From positions 62,001 to 126,000 of the forward strand of contig NZ_JASHIC010000021.1 of assembly GCF_030056705.1 (NCBI RefSeq): a DNA stretch of 64,000 bases, in the 5' to 3' direction. The notes below the pieces were generated by a model. The model was not told the origin of the DNA, did no database searches, and saw only the letters and a list, made by a program, of their open reading frames with translations. Position 1 is the first letter of the stretch. Each line of letters begins with the position of its first letter. The position numbers were made by a program, and so were the translations under genes. The stretch comes from Flectobacillus longus. Lineage in GTDB: Bacteria > Bacteroidota > Bacteroidia > Cytophagales > Spirosomataceae. This document shows, piece by piece, positions 9,368 to 18,266 of this stretch.

Positions 9368-10921
9368 CTAATAACCAGCATTTTGCTTAACACCAGGGTT
9401 GGTATTTACCTCTCGTTGCGGAATTGGATAAAACTCTCTACCTGCTTGATAAGTATTAAACTCAGGGTCACGAAGCTTCAGCTCTGCCAATTTGGTAGCA
9501 TCCTGTAGCCATCCCCAACGACGAATGTCATCAAAACGGTGACCTTCTAAGCAAAACTCCAATAGTCTTTCGTGTGCCAACTGCTCACGCATTTGAGCGG
9601 CCGTCATATTAGGTTTGGTCGTAGCCAAATTAGGCAATCCTACTCGTGAGCGTACTTTTTGGATATATTGATAAGCCTGAGCCGTTTGTCCAGTTTCATT
9701 TAAACATTCTGCATACATCAACAAAATATCCGAATAGCGCAACAAACGCTCATTGATACCCGAACGCCAATCAAATTCATCTGCTTTGGTCTCGTCATTT
9801 TCATATTTACGACAGAACAAATCATTTAAGTCGTTGGGATTTGTATAAAAAGTAGCAAAGTCTTTTCCATACAATTTCATACCACCAGGTTTATTGTAAA
9901 AAATCGTTGCCTCCAAACGAGGGTCATCTTTCCCCGCAGTCGTTTTTTCTACCAAAAATTCATTGAATACCGAGCGAGTGGGTTGCACGTCTGTCCAGCC
10001 AAAACCACGTGGCCCATAAGTAATAGCACGACCCGAAACCGCTCCCCATCCTGGAGCAGGCTCGCCACCCCAGTTCATATCTTTACCGCCAGCATCACGA
10101 GAAAATTGTACCTCAAACAATGATTCTTTATTGTTTTCGGCAACTTCTGTAAAATTATCACGATAGTTTGGCATCAAATCATATACCCCTAAATCTATCA
10201 CGGCTTTGAACTGCGTAGCAGCTTCGGCGTATTTTTTTGTAAATAAGTATGCTTTTCCTAAATACCCCAATGCTGCACCTTTAGTAGCACGTCCAGTTTG
10301 ACTTTTATCTGGTCCTGTTACATTATCATAACTTACAGGAAGTAATTCTGATGCTTTTTTCAAGTCAGAAATTACCTGTGCCCAACCTTCCTCTGCGGTA
10401 GATTGCTTGACATAAAAATCTGCTGTGCTTTTTACCGAAGTAGTTGGTAACATTACATTGCCAAACAAATTGACTAAATGATAAAAATAAAGTCCTCGCA
10501 AGAAATAAGCCTGTCCCAAAACACGGTCTTTTACCGCTTGATCCATGGCGATTTTTGGTACAAAGTCCAATACCTGATTAGCTTTAGAAACACCTTCATA
10601 ATACGCACCAAAAGCCCAGCCATAAATCGCATCATTCCCTGTATTTAAGGCAAACTTTCCTGAATTGTACATTTGATCCCAAGGGCTATTACTCTTAATA
10701 TCATCGCCACGAGTATCGAGCAACACAGGAGTACTACGCATGTAGCCCCCATCGATAATCAACGTTTGGTAGGCAGCATTCACTCCCTTAATCGCATCAT
10801 CTTGTGACTGCCAAAAAGTAGCCGAAGTTTGCTGATTGGGGTTTGTTTGCTCCAAGTCTTTTTCACAGCCCGTAGCCAACATCATTGCGGCAACGAACGC
10901 TATTATATATTTTTTATTCAT
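9368..10921 (-). CDS. susD: SusD/RagB-like glycan-binding lipoprotein
   Basis: I chose the ATG at 10921 (MNKKYIIAF) because it gives a proper lipoprotein signal ending MLATGC; the frame is open upstream to 10987 but that extension lacks sense. The mature protein has the SusD pattern: N-terminal CEKDLEQTNPNQ, TPR-like helices and a C-terminal RhRfDDIRRWG-type block (HRFDDIRRWGW). SusD proteins cap the SusC barrel and present oligosaccharides to it. The gene follows susC by 87 bp, the normal order. The substrate is inferred as arabinan oligosaccharide from the GH43 and GH51 neighbours. Confidence 0.93.
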   Translation of the reverse strand: MNKKYIIAFVAAMMLATGCEKDLEQTNPNQQTSATFWQSQDDAIKGVNAAYQTLIIDGGYMRSTPVLLDTRGDDIKSNSPWDQMYNSGKFALNTGNDAIYGWAFGAYYEGVSKANQVLDFVPKIAMDQAVKDRVLGQAYFLRGLYFYHLVNLFGNVMLPTTSVKSTADFYVKQSTAEEGWAQVISDLKKASELLPVSYDNVTGPDKSQTGRATKGAALGYLGKAYLFTKKYAEAATQFKAVIDLGVYDLMPNYRDNFTEVAENNKESLFEVQFSRDAGGKDMNWGGEPAPGWGAVSGRAITYGPRGFGWTDVQPTRSVFNEFLVEKTTAGKDDPRLEATIFYNKPGGMKLYGKDFATFYTNPNDLNDLFCRKYENDETKADEFDWRSGINERLLRYSDILLMYAECLNETGQTAQAYQYIQKVRSRVGLPNLATTKPNMTAAQMREQLAHERLLEFCLEGHRFDDIRRWGWLQDATKLAELKLRDPEFNTYQAGREFYPIPQREVNTNPGVKQNAGY

Positions 10922-11008
10922 GGAAAATCTAAAATTAAACGATTTTGTAAAGTAACTCATAGACAGATAGCGCCCTAAAAATGGCACTTTTCGACTGTTT
11001 ACATCAAA

Positions 11009-14000
11009 TTAGAAACCTACTTGCAAACCAAGCATAATAGTACGAGGGTTTGGATAGGAGCCATAGTCTAATCCTCTACTCAACAAACCATCACTTGCAA
11101 AGTCAGGGTCATAACCTCGATACTTTGAAATCAAGAAAATATTCTGACCCGATGCGTAAATTCTGATTTTACTTACACCTTTAATTTTGTTTAATACACT
11201 TTGGGGAACATTGTATCCAATTTGCGCATTTTGCATACGCAAATACGAGCCACTTTCTACAAATCTGTCAGAATCACGAGTATTAGCATTTGGATCACCA
11301 ATCACTGGGCGAGGCACATTGGTATTGGTATTAGTTGGAGTCCAATAGTTGAGGGCGTCTACGTGGTGATTACCATATTGCTCAGCCATCAAATCACGAT
11401 ATACACCATTGTAAACCTTATTACCTGCCTGACCCTGCATAAAGAATGATAAGTCAAAGTTTTTGTATGATGCGCCAAAGTTCAAACCATAATAGAAGTT
11501 TGGAATAGAAGAACCCAAATAAGTACGGTCGCCTTCGGCTGTGATTTTGCCGTCACCATTGAGGTCTTTAAACTTAATATCTCCAGGAGCGGCGTTCAAT
11601 TGTGTAGCGTGATTTTTCACATCATCAGTATTTTGGAAAATACCTTCGGTCACATATCCATAAATCTCTCCTACAGAATGTCCAACTTCTGTTTTACTGG
11701 CTGCACCATAAATCGGCTCGTTGTTTCCACCCAAGGCTAATACTTTATTGTTGAGTGTATGTGCATTGGCAGAAATTTCATACTTAAAATCACCCGTTTT
11801 TTTACGATAAGTTGCTGTTAATTCCACCCCAGAGTTGCTCACCGAAGCAATATTTGTTGTAACGCTCGCATTGGTAGAACCCACCGAGGCAGGAATAGGA
11901 ATACCCACCAACATATCATAAGCACGGTTGTCAAAGTATTCGGCAGTGAACGAGATTTTATCATTCAAGAAACCAAAATCAACCGCCACGTTGGTTGTTC
12001 TTTTAGATTCCCATTTAATTGATGGGTCAACCACTTGCGTACGAGTTGCACCTGGAGCTAAAGTATTGTTGAACACATAATTAGCATTGGTATTGATATA
12101 GGTATCATAAAGATATTGACCAATAGATTGATTACCTAATTCGCCAAAACCACCTCTCACTTTCATGCTATTGATAAATTCTGGTAACTGAATATCATTG
12201 TGTACATTCCAAGCAGCAGCTAGTGACATAAAGTTACCAAAGCGATTAGATGGACTAAATCTTGAAGAGCCATCACGACGGAAGTTGAATGTCAACAAGT
12301 ATCTATCTCCATAATTGTAGTTCACACGACCCAAATACGATTGAAGAGCAGCATTCCACTGATATTCGCTAATACCACGACCACCAGATGCCTCTAATCC
12401 AGAACTTAGTGTCAAGAAATAAGGCTCAGTAAGTCCTAGAGCCGTTCCAGTCATGGACGCCCACTCATCTTTTTGATGCGTAATACCTGCTAAAACATCA
12501 ACTTTATGACGACCAATTTCTTTGACATACGTAGCAGTATTTTCAATCAAGAAGGTATTTGCACCACCACGTGTTTGAGATAAAAATGCTAATGGCGTTA
12601 GATAGTAAAAACCTAAATCATATTTTGGTTCAAAGAAGAAATCTTTCCAGTCTGTTCTATCGTAACTTACACTTAATCTGTATTTTAGATTTTTAGCTAA
12701 TTCCAATTCGCCCCAGAAATTTCCTAAAATACGGTTACGATCTCCTGTACTTTTCAATAAAGCATTCATCCCTACTACGTTCAAAGTAATAGCTCGTTGT
12801 GTATTGTTGTCGCTACCACCATAACCGCCTAAACGATTTGAATCATAAACAGGCATAGTCGGAATGGCAGTCAATAAACTGGTTACACTTCCTCCAAAAA
12901 CAGCATGTTCTCTTGTATTGGCATTGTTTACCTTGTGTGACTGCGTGTAAGCAAACTTTGCTCCAAAAGAGAAAATACCTTTTTTACCAGTCAAGTTACC
13001 ATTCAAGCTATAACGAGTATAGTTTTGAGGACCAGTATAGGTACTACTTTGATCAAAATAACCTACAGAAACACTTCCTCTTAGAACCTCAGTACCACCC
13101 GAAAAGTTGAGGTTATGGTCGGTAATTTTACCAGTTTTAAAACCTTCTTTTTGCCAATCAGTATCTACTTTACTGATATAAGACGGGCTTTTCGGATCAT
13201 TGGCAGGCGCTACCAACAAGCCAGCATTCAACTCTGCTGCACTTGTAATATTCTGATAGCCAACACGATTGGTTACAGGAATTCGTCTAGCAATTTCTTG
13301 CACACCAGCATATCCTGAATAATCAACTTTCAACGGTCCTGCTTTTCCTTTTTTCGTTGTAATAATCACAACGCCAGTGGCTGCACGAGCTCCGTAAATA
13401 GCACCAGCAGAGGCATCTTTCAAAACCTGAACACTTTCTATATCATCTGGTGAAAAATCAAAGGGTGCATCTACAGGAACACCATCAATGACAAACAACG
13501 GACTATTGTTGTTGAAAGAACTAATACCACGAATTTTAATACTCACAAATCCTCCAGGCTCACCAGAACCATGCACTGTAACCCCAGCCACTTGACCTTG
13601 GAGCATTTTGGCTACATCATAAGTCGCTGTTTTTTTGGCATCTTCCATTTTAACGATACCTACAGAACCCGTCAAATCTTTGACTTTTTGCGTACCATAA
13701 CCAACCACTACTACCTCATCGAGTTTGGCGATGTCGGCCGTTAACTCAACATTGATAGTACTGCGACCACCCACACGGATTTCTTGTTTTAAGAACCCTA
13801 CAGATGATATTTCAATGACAGCATTGGCATCGTCTACCTCAATTTTGTAGTTTCCTTGTGCATCTGCTACCGTTCCTTTATTTGTTCCTTTAATTCGAAT
13901 AGTAGCACCAGCCACAGGCTGATTATCTTCACGGCTCGTTACTCGACCAGACACGTGCAATACTGCGCCAGACAGTGTAATATCTTCGAGAATGGCGTTT

Positions 14001-14398
14001 GACTGTACGTTTGGGTTAAAATTTCGGTCGGTATTGGCTGTATTCAAAACATGGATATTACCACGTACTTGCTTGAATTGAAGGTTTACCTCTTTGGTCA
14101 AGAAATTAAGAACTTCCGAAAGCCTCTTATTCTGCACATTCAAAGTAACTTTCACCTGCTCGTTGAGATAAGCATCATTGTATGAAAAATGAAATTGCGT
14201 TTGCTTTTCGATTTCTTTGAATACCTGAACAATCGTAGCTTTTTCTACTTTCATGTTCAGACGAGTATCCTCGATATTTTTGGCTTGTGCACCAAAAATG
14301 CCTAGAATATTAATTTGTAAAATACTCATGAGGAGCATTAACATAGTCGTAAATCGTTTTTTTAACTGGAGAAGCGACTTGGGTCGAAGGATTTTCAT
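11009..14398 (-). CDS. susC: SusC/RagA TonB-dependent transporter with N-terminal STN signalling domain
   Basis: This 1129-residue outer-membrane protein has a long signal region (1-40), an STN (secretin/TonB N-terminal) domain (about 41-118), a CarboxypepD_reg-like domain (about 148-235), a plug beginning near DEVVVVGYGTQK, and a beta-barrel to the C-terminal aromatic (QVGF). SusC-type proteins import oligosaccharides using TonB energy. The STN domain is the part that talks to FecR anti-sigma factors, and a fecR gene lies 228 bp upstream with an ECF sigma gene beyond it. This makes a trans-envelope loop likely: substrate binding, FecR, sigma factor, operon expression. The leader between 14399 and 14626 contains hairpins described separately. 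Confidence 0.95.
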   Translation of the reverse strand: MKILRPKSLLQLKKRFTTMLMLLMSILQINILGIFGAQAKNIEDTRLNMKVEKATIVQVFKEIEKQTQFHFSYNDAYLNEQVKVTLNVQNKRLSEVLNFLTKEVNLQFKQVRGNIHVLNTANTDRNFNPNVQSNAILEDITLSGAVLHVSGRVTSREDNQPVAGATIRIKGTNKGTVADAQGNYKIEVDDANAVIEISSVGFLKQEIRVGGRSTINVELTADIAKLDEVVVVGYGTQKVKDLTGSVGIVKMEDAKKTATYDVAKMLQGQVAGVTVHGSGEPGGFVSIKIRGISSFNNNSPLFVIDGVPVDAPFDFSPDDIESVQVLKDASAGAIYGARAATGVVIITTKKGKAGPLKVDYSGYAGVQEIARRIPVTNRVGYQNITSAAELNAGLLVAPANDPKSPSYISKVDTDWQKEGFKTGKITDHNLNFSGGTEVLRGSVSVGYFDQSSTYTGPQNYTRYSLNGNLTGKKGIFSFGAKFAYTQSHKVNNANTREHAVFGGSVTSLLTAIPTMPVYDSNRLGGYGGSDNNTQRAITLNVVGMNALLKSTGDRNRILGNFWGELELAKNLKYRLSVSYDRTDWKDFFFEPKYDLGFYYLTPLAFLSQTRGGANTFLIENTATYVKEIGRHKVDVLAGITHQKDEWASMTGTALGLTEPYFLTLSSGLEASGGRGISEYQWNAALQSYLGRVNYNYGDRYLLTFNFRRDGSSRFSPSNRFGNFMSLAAAWNVHNDIQLPEFINSMKVRGGFGELGNQSIGQYLYDTYINTNANYVFNNTLAPGATRTQVVDPSIKWESKRTTNVAVDFGFLNDKISFTAEYFDNRAYDMLVGIPIPASVGSTNASVTTNIASVSNSGVELTATYRKKTGDFKYEISANAHTLNNKVLALGGNNEPIYGAASKTEVGHSVGEIYGYVTEGIFQNTDDVKNHATQLNAAPGDIKFKDLNGDGKITAEGDRTYLGSSIPNFYYGLNFGASYKNFDLSFFMQGQAGNKVYNGVYRDLMAEQYGNHHVDALNYWTPTNTNTNVPRPVIGDPNANTRDSDRFVESGSYLRMQNAQIGYNVPQSVLNKIKGVSKIRIYASGQNIFLISKYRGYDPDFASDGLLSRGLDYGSYPNPRTIMLGLQVGF

Positions 14399-14405
14399 AT
14401 ATTTG
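14398..14405 (+). promoter_or_regulatory. TAnnTTTG promoter element facing out of susC (antisense)
   Basis: TATATTTG matches the Bacteroidetes -7 consensus exactly on the plus strand and overlaps the susC start codon. A TTG occurs at 14379-14381, 16 bp upstream, which is short. Transcription would start near 14412 and run antisense to the susC leader. Confidence 0.4.
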
Positions 14406-14411
14406 ATTGGG

Positions 14412-14524
14412 ATTTTGATGATTGAAATAATTAAAATTCCTAGTTCTGCTCTATCGCACAGACGCCAATCTTTTTAGATAGCTCAGAACTCAATCAAGGA
14501 GCCGACGCATAGTCGGCTTTTTTT
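14412..14524 (+). ncRNA. Candidate antisense small RNA over the susC leader
   Basis: On the plus strand GTTCTGCTCTATC (14443-14455) pairs with GATAGCTCAGAAC (14477-14489) apart from two central bases. It is followed by a textbook terminator: GCCGAC (14501-14506), GTCGGC (14512-14517) and seven Ts. No plus-strand coding gene ends here, so the terminator needs another transcript. A short RNA of about 115 nt fully complementary to the susC mRNA leader would fit. Antisense RNAs at susC starts are known in Bacteroides PULs. The alternative is that these are leader hairpins of the susC mRNA itself. Confidence 0.45.
14501..14524 (+). terminator. Rho-independent terminator, plus strand
   Basis: A six-base-pair GC-rich stem GCCGAC/GTCGGC with loop GCATA is followed by TTTTTTTG. 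The T-run exists only in the plus direction, opposite to susC. Confidence 0.7.
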
Positions 14525-14626
14525 GTTTGGTTAGCTGGAGTTTTGAAGCAAAGAATTCATAATTAATGTTTAGATATGTTAGCGAAAAATATGAATATGG
14601 TTGGTGATATTGCTTTTGGAAATAGC

Positions 14627-15676
14627 TTATCTATTTGATACGATTTTTACTTCTTTTCCCTTGATTTCAAAATCAAATCCTGAAGTAAATCCTATACCTG
14701 TCAAAACATTTTCGAGAGATTCGTCATAAAACTCACCACTGTATCTCCCTTTCAATTTTAGGGCTGGATCAACTATAATTTTAACACCATACCAAGTTTC
14801 GATTTTTGATAAAACGCTTGGCATGTCTTCCTTAGAAAAGTACAATATATTATCCTTCCAAGCGAGCTCAGATTTTGGGTCAAACGTACTGACCTCTATC
14901 TGCTTTTGAGTTTCATGCCAAACGCCCATTTTGCTAGGGGTAAGTATTTCTGATTGATGATTTTCGACAACACTCATACTTACTTTTCCTGTTCTTACAG
15001 CCACCTTTCCAATGGCATCTTTTTCAGAATCATTTACAGAAAAACTTGTCCCCAAAACTCTAGTTCTCAAATGTTTTGATTCTACCACAAACGGTTTTTG
15101 TGGATTTTTCACAACATCAAAAAATGCTTGTCCATTCAGTTCAACTTTTCTAATTGTATCTTGAAAATCAGAATTATACGAAATAGAACTTCCTCCTTGA
15201 AGCGTTACAATTGAGCCATCAGGAAGAATCACTTTTATTCTTTCGCCTGGATTAGCACCATAAAATTGCTTATTTCCCATGGTCAAAACAGAAGTCATCA
15301 AACGCTCTTTAGCAAATTCTGTTTGTAATGAATAGGTAATTCCAATAACCACGGAAGCTGCCACCCACCAAAATCTTTTAAGATTATTCGTGAAAATTGA
15401 AATAGCGTGTTGCTTTTCTGCGTCAGAATTTTGAGCAACAGTCGATTTGATACTTTCAAACATCGCATCTAACTCCTGTTTGTCTAAATGATACTGATGC
15501 TTATAGGCAAGGTTTTGAATAATATTTTTGGCAAGCTCAAACGTCTCTTTTTTGTCAGGATTATTCAAAAGCCAATTGTTCCAAAACTCGTTTGAAACAT
15601 TATCTGGCTCTTTTACCCATTTTACAAATGAAGAGTTACTCAGAAATTGCTCTATATTGGGTTGATTCGATTCCAT
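14627..15676 (-). CDS. FecR-family anti-sigma factor
   Basis: This 349-residue inner-membrane protein has a cytoplasmic N-terminal part (1-100), one membrane helix (about 102-118, FWWVAASVVIGITYSL), a FecR domain (about 130-230, with PGERIKVILPDGSIVTLQGGS) and a C-terminal DUF4974 domain (about 275-345). The family holds an ECF sigma factor inactive and receives the signal from the STN domain of a TonB-dependent transporter. That partner is the SusC protein encoded immediately downstream, and the sigma factor is the divergent gene at 16010. Unlike the usual sigma-fecR operon, the two genes here face away from each other across 333 bp. Confidence 0.93.
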   Translation of the reverse strand: MESNQPNIEQFLSNSSFVKWVKEPDNVSNEFWNNWLLNNPDKKETFELAKNIIQNLAYKHQYHLDKQELDAMFESIKSTVAQNSDAEKQHAISIFTNNLKRFWWVAASVVIGITYSLQTEFAKERLMTSVLTMGNKQFYGANPGERIKVILPDGSIVTLQGGSSISYNSDFQDTIRKVELNGQAFFDVVKNPQKPFVVESKHLRTRVLGTSFSVNDSEKDAIGKVAVRTGKVSMSVVENHQSEILTPSKMGVWHETQKQIEVSTFDPKSELAWKDNILYFSKEDMPSVLSKIETWYGVKIIVDPALKLKGRYSGEFYDESLENVLTGIGFTSGFDFEIKGKEVKIVSNR

Positions 15677-15869
15677 AGTTTAGTTCTTTCAAATACAGAA
15701 AGACAAAAACTCAAGGAATGACCATAGTGATTGAAGAAAAAATTTTACTTTTTTTAGAAAAAATAAAATTATACCATTTAACATTCTGATAATGAAAGAT
15801 TTACATTATCAATAAAAATTATCAAATACTAGCTATTTAATAACTTTATAAATTTTTTTTTGCATTTTA

Positions 15870-15902
15870 TTGAGTAGTAAATCAAAAAATATCCTACATT
15901 TG
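15870..15902 (+). promoter_or_regulatory. Promoter of the ECF sigma gene
   Basis: TTG (15870-15872) and, after 22 bp, TACATTTG (15895-15902) match the Bacteroidetes -33/-7 pattern. The leader to the ATG at 16010 would be about 100 nt. The 15677-16009 gap is very AT-rich and must also contain the fecR promoter, which I could not place. Confidence 0.5.
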
Positions 15903-16009
15903 ACCTAAGGAATGAACAATTCCCTTTTTATTTAGCCTCAATTGTGTAATAATGACACATATAGGTCACCAAATTGAATTAACAAGCCATATATTTTAAT
16001 TGAATAGCC

Positions 16010-16615
16010 ATGAAAAATCTCTCCGAAGAGCAAATTTGGAAAGCATTTAAAGATGGAAGCGATGAAGCCCTAAGTTTTATCTACTATCAATATGCCCCAA
16101 AGTTATATAACTATGGCAGACAGTTTTGTGCTGAAGCAGACCAAGTAAAGGATGCAATTCAGGATTTATTTTGCGAAATGATTCAATCAAGAGGGCGTCT
16201 AGGAGATACAACTTCGATTAAGTTTTACTTATATGCGAGTTTGAAACGTAAACTGATGAGAGTTCAGGAAAAGCAACAAAAACAGTTTGCTTTTATAGGC
16301 TTAGAAGGCGGTTTTGAACTTAATATTTCTGATGGAAATGACTTATTTAATCAGATATTTTCAGCAGATACCAGTCAGATCATAAAAGAAGCATGTGCAA
16401 AGCTTCCCGAAAAACAACGAGAAGCTATTGCTTTATACTTTTTTGAAGGGCTAAGTTATGAAGAAATTGCCCAGATTATGGCTATGACTAAAGTAAAGTC
16501 AGCGAGAGCCTTAGTCTATCGTGCCCTAGAATCATTATCCGAAGATTTGACAATACAACAGCATGTTTCACAGTCTATTACAGCTTTGTGGGCTATATGC
16601 CTAACCACTAATTAA
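16010..16615 (+). CDS. RNA polymerase ECF sigma factor
   Basis: This 201-residue sigma-70 family ECF protein has region 2 at about 20-88 (YYQYAPKLYNYGRQFC through the VKDAIQDLFCEM helix) and region 4 at about 132-176 (LPEKQREAIALYFFEGLSYEEIA). It is the type of Bacteroidetes ECF sigma factor that is paired with FecR and a TonB receptor. It is encoded divergently from fecR and convergently, with a 4-bp overlap, to the transporter gene at 16612. Its promoter resembles a housekeeping one, so it may be made constantly and be controlled by FecR at the protein level; that last point is inference. Confidence 0.93.
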   Translation: MKNLSEEQIWKAFKDGSDEALSFIYYQYAPKLYNYGRQFCAEADQVKDAIQDLFCEMIQSRGRLGDTTSIKFYLYASLKRKLMRVQEKQQKQFAFIGLEGGFELNISDGNDLFNQIFSADTSQIIKEACAKLPEKQREAIALYFFEGLSYEEIAQIMAMTKVKSARALVYRALESLSEDLTIQQHVSQSITALWAICLTTN

Positions 16616-17604
16616 TGATTGGCTTGTTGAGCCATTTTTTCGCCACGCTTTCGGGCTAGATAACTTGCACCAATAAGTTGTCCAGCATGATAAATCATAA
16701 TGGGCAATAAATAAATACCAACCTCAGCACCTGCTCCAAACAACACTTTACTCATAACAGTACCATGCACTAATGATTTTTTGGATCCACAGAATATGGC
16801 CGTTGAAGTGTCAGCTTCGTTAAACCCAAGTTGATGCGCACACCATTTTATCAATTGATACACTACTTGAAATAGTACAATCATACCTACAGACAACCAA
16901 ATGATATTACTTATGGGTAAGGTTGCAAATATATGGTGGTCAAACGAATCACAAAAAGATTGGTATACAATCAAAATGATTACTGTTTGATCGACCATCT
17001 TTAAGGCAACTTTGTTTTTTTGTGCCCAAGCACCTCCAAATTTATTTAAACTCATTCCGATAATTACAGGTACTATTACTTGTAGAACCAACTTAATTAG
17101 TACATCTGTCAAATCGAAATTACTGTTGACTTGCCCCATAAACAGTGACATCCATAATGGTGTTAATACAATTCCTAACAAGCTCGAAAGTGTAGCATTG
17201 AAAATAGCAGACACTACATTTCCTCCTGATAATGAAACCATTACAACCGAAGAAGAAACCGTAGAAGGCAATGCTCCTAAGTAAAAAATAGCTAACCATA
17301 AAACAGGTTGTCCTATAGAATCGAACCAAGGTTTGACTAAAAGTGCTAGCACAGGAAAAAATATAAATGTACTCGTTTGGATTAAGGTATGTAATTTCCA
17401 GTTACTGATTCCGACCAATAACTGTTTGGTATCTAATTTCAAACCATATAAAAAAAAGGTCATGCTAACCCCGTAAGTCGTTGCAAAACCCAATGCTTTA
17501 TCTAAGGTAACTGCTCCTAATTGTGGATATAGATAAGCTAAGACAATAGCTCCAATCAAAGAGAGAATAAATCCATCTATTCCATATTTTGCCAAAAATT
17601 TCAT
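16612..17604 (-). CDS. Bile-acid:sodium symporter-like (BASS / SBF-like) membrane transporter
   Basis: A protein of 330 residues is obtained from the ATG at 17604 (MKFLAKYGIDGF). The frame is open to 17652, but that extension is basic and unlikely to precede the first membrane helix. About ten hydrophobic segments are visible, with the YGL-type TFFLYGLKLDTKQL block and GALPSTVSSSVVMVSLSGGN, a crossover region typical of the YfeH/SBF-like branch of the CPA/BASS transporters. These carry organic anions with sodium; the substrate cannot be told. It is divergent from ohrR, 137 bp away, and shares a regulatory gap with it, which may or may not mean co-regulation. Confidence 0.82.
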   Translation of the reverse strand: MKFLAKYGIDGFILSLIGAIVLAYLYPQLGAVTLDKALGFATTYGVSMTFFLYGLKLDTKQLLVGISNWKLHTLIQTSTFIFFPVLALLVKPWFDSIGQPVLWLAIFYLGALPSTVSSSVVMVSLSGGNVVSAIFNATLSSLLGIVLTPLWMSLFMGQVNSNFDLTDVLIKLVLQVIVPVIIGMSLNKFGGAWAQKNKVALKMVDQTVIILIVYQSFCDSFDHHIFATLPISNIIWLSVGMIVLFQVVYQLIKWCAHQLGFNEADTSTAIFCGSKKSLVHGTVMSKVLFGAGAEVGIYLLPIMIYHAGQLIGASYLARKRGEKMAQQANH

Positions 17605-17694
17605 ATTTACTTTAATTATTGATTTCCTAAAAAAACAAAAATAGGGCTTCATGGCTTTGTTTTAGCATTTTCAGAAAATTTTAATAAAATAGCT

Positions 17695-17724
17695 TGCAAT
17701 TAAATTGTAAACAATTTAATTTTA
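17695..17724. promoter_or_regulatory. OhrR operator
   Basis: A 20-bp palindrome TTAAATTGTAAACAATTTAA (17700-17719) is perfect except for its two central bases. It overlaps a second inverted unit, TGCAATTAAATTGTA at 17695-17709. The TACAATT-AATTGTA arrangement is the type known for Bacillus OhrR. It lies 22 bp before the ohrR start, in the gap with the divergent transporter, so autoregulation is expected. Confidence 0.75.
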
Positions 17725-17741
17725 AACAAAAAAACAAGTAA

Positions 17742-18173
17742 ATGAATCAACTCAAGTTAGAAAACCAGCTTTGCTTTCCGTTTTACGCTATTTCAAGGCA
17801 AATAACTGCCCTGTATAGACCATTGCTTGAACCACTCGACTTGACCTACCCACAATATCTAGTCTTGTTGGTTTTGTGGGAATCCAAAAGTTTATCTGTG
17901 AGGGATTTAGGTAAAAAGCTATTACTCGATAGTGGGACATTGACTCCGCTATTAAAACGTATGGAACAAGATGGATTAGTAATCCGCCAACGTGACAAAG
18001 CAGATGAAAGAGTCGTATTTGTAAGCCTGACAGAGAAAGGAATTACACTAGAAAACAAGGCAAAAGATATTCCCTTCAAATTAGCCTCATGCTTGGCACT
18101 TTCGATGGAAGAGTTTATCAATTTGAAAGCCCAATTAGATAAGCTAATGGAGACAACCTCAGCTTTAAAATAA
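17742..18173 (+). CDS. ohrR: OhrR, organic-hydroperoxide-sensing MarR-family repressor
   Basis: This 143-residue MarR winged-helix protein carries the OhrR signature NQLCFPFYAISRQI, with the peroxide-sensing cysteine at position 11. The helix-turn-helix and wing follow at about 40-100 (SVRDLGKKLLLDSGTLTPLLKRME, then a DERVVFVSLTEKG wing). Oxidation of the cysteine by organic hydroperoxides releases the protein from DNA. The target gene ohr lies 93 bp downstream and an OhrR-type palindrome lies directly upstream. It appears to be a one-cysteine type, because I see no second cysteine placed like that of Xanthomonas OhrR, although C103 exists in the C-terminal part (ASCLALS). Confidence 0.95.
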   Translation: MNQLKLENQLCFPFYAISRQITALYRPLLEPLDLTYPQYLVLLVLWESKSLSVRDLGKKLLLDSGTLTPLLKRMEQDGLVIRQRDKADERVVFVSLTEKGITLENKAKDIPFKLASCLALSMEEFINLKAQLDKLMETTSALK

Positions 18174-18266
18174 CAGAAAAATACAATTTCAATCATAATT
18201 CAATAAACTAATATTTGCTCTTATTAGTGGTATATTTTTCTAATAAAGCAATAAAATTATACAATC

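Noticed and set aside
10922-10987. N-terminal extension of SusD
   Set aside because: It would bury the lipoprotein signal; the ATG at 10921 gives a standard leader and lipobox.
15752-15860. A + T tract before the sigma gene as a terminator
   Set aside because: The region is AT-rich without a stable GC-containing stem.
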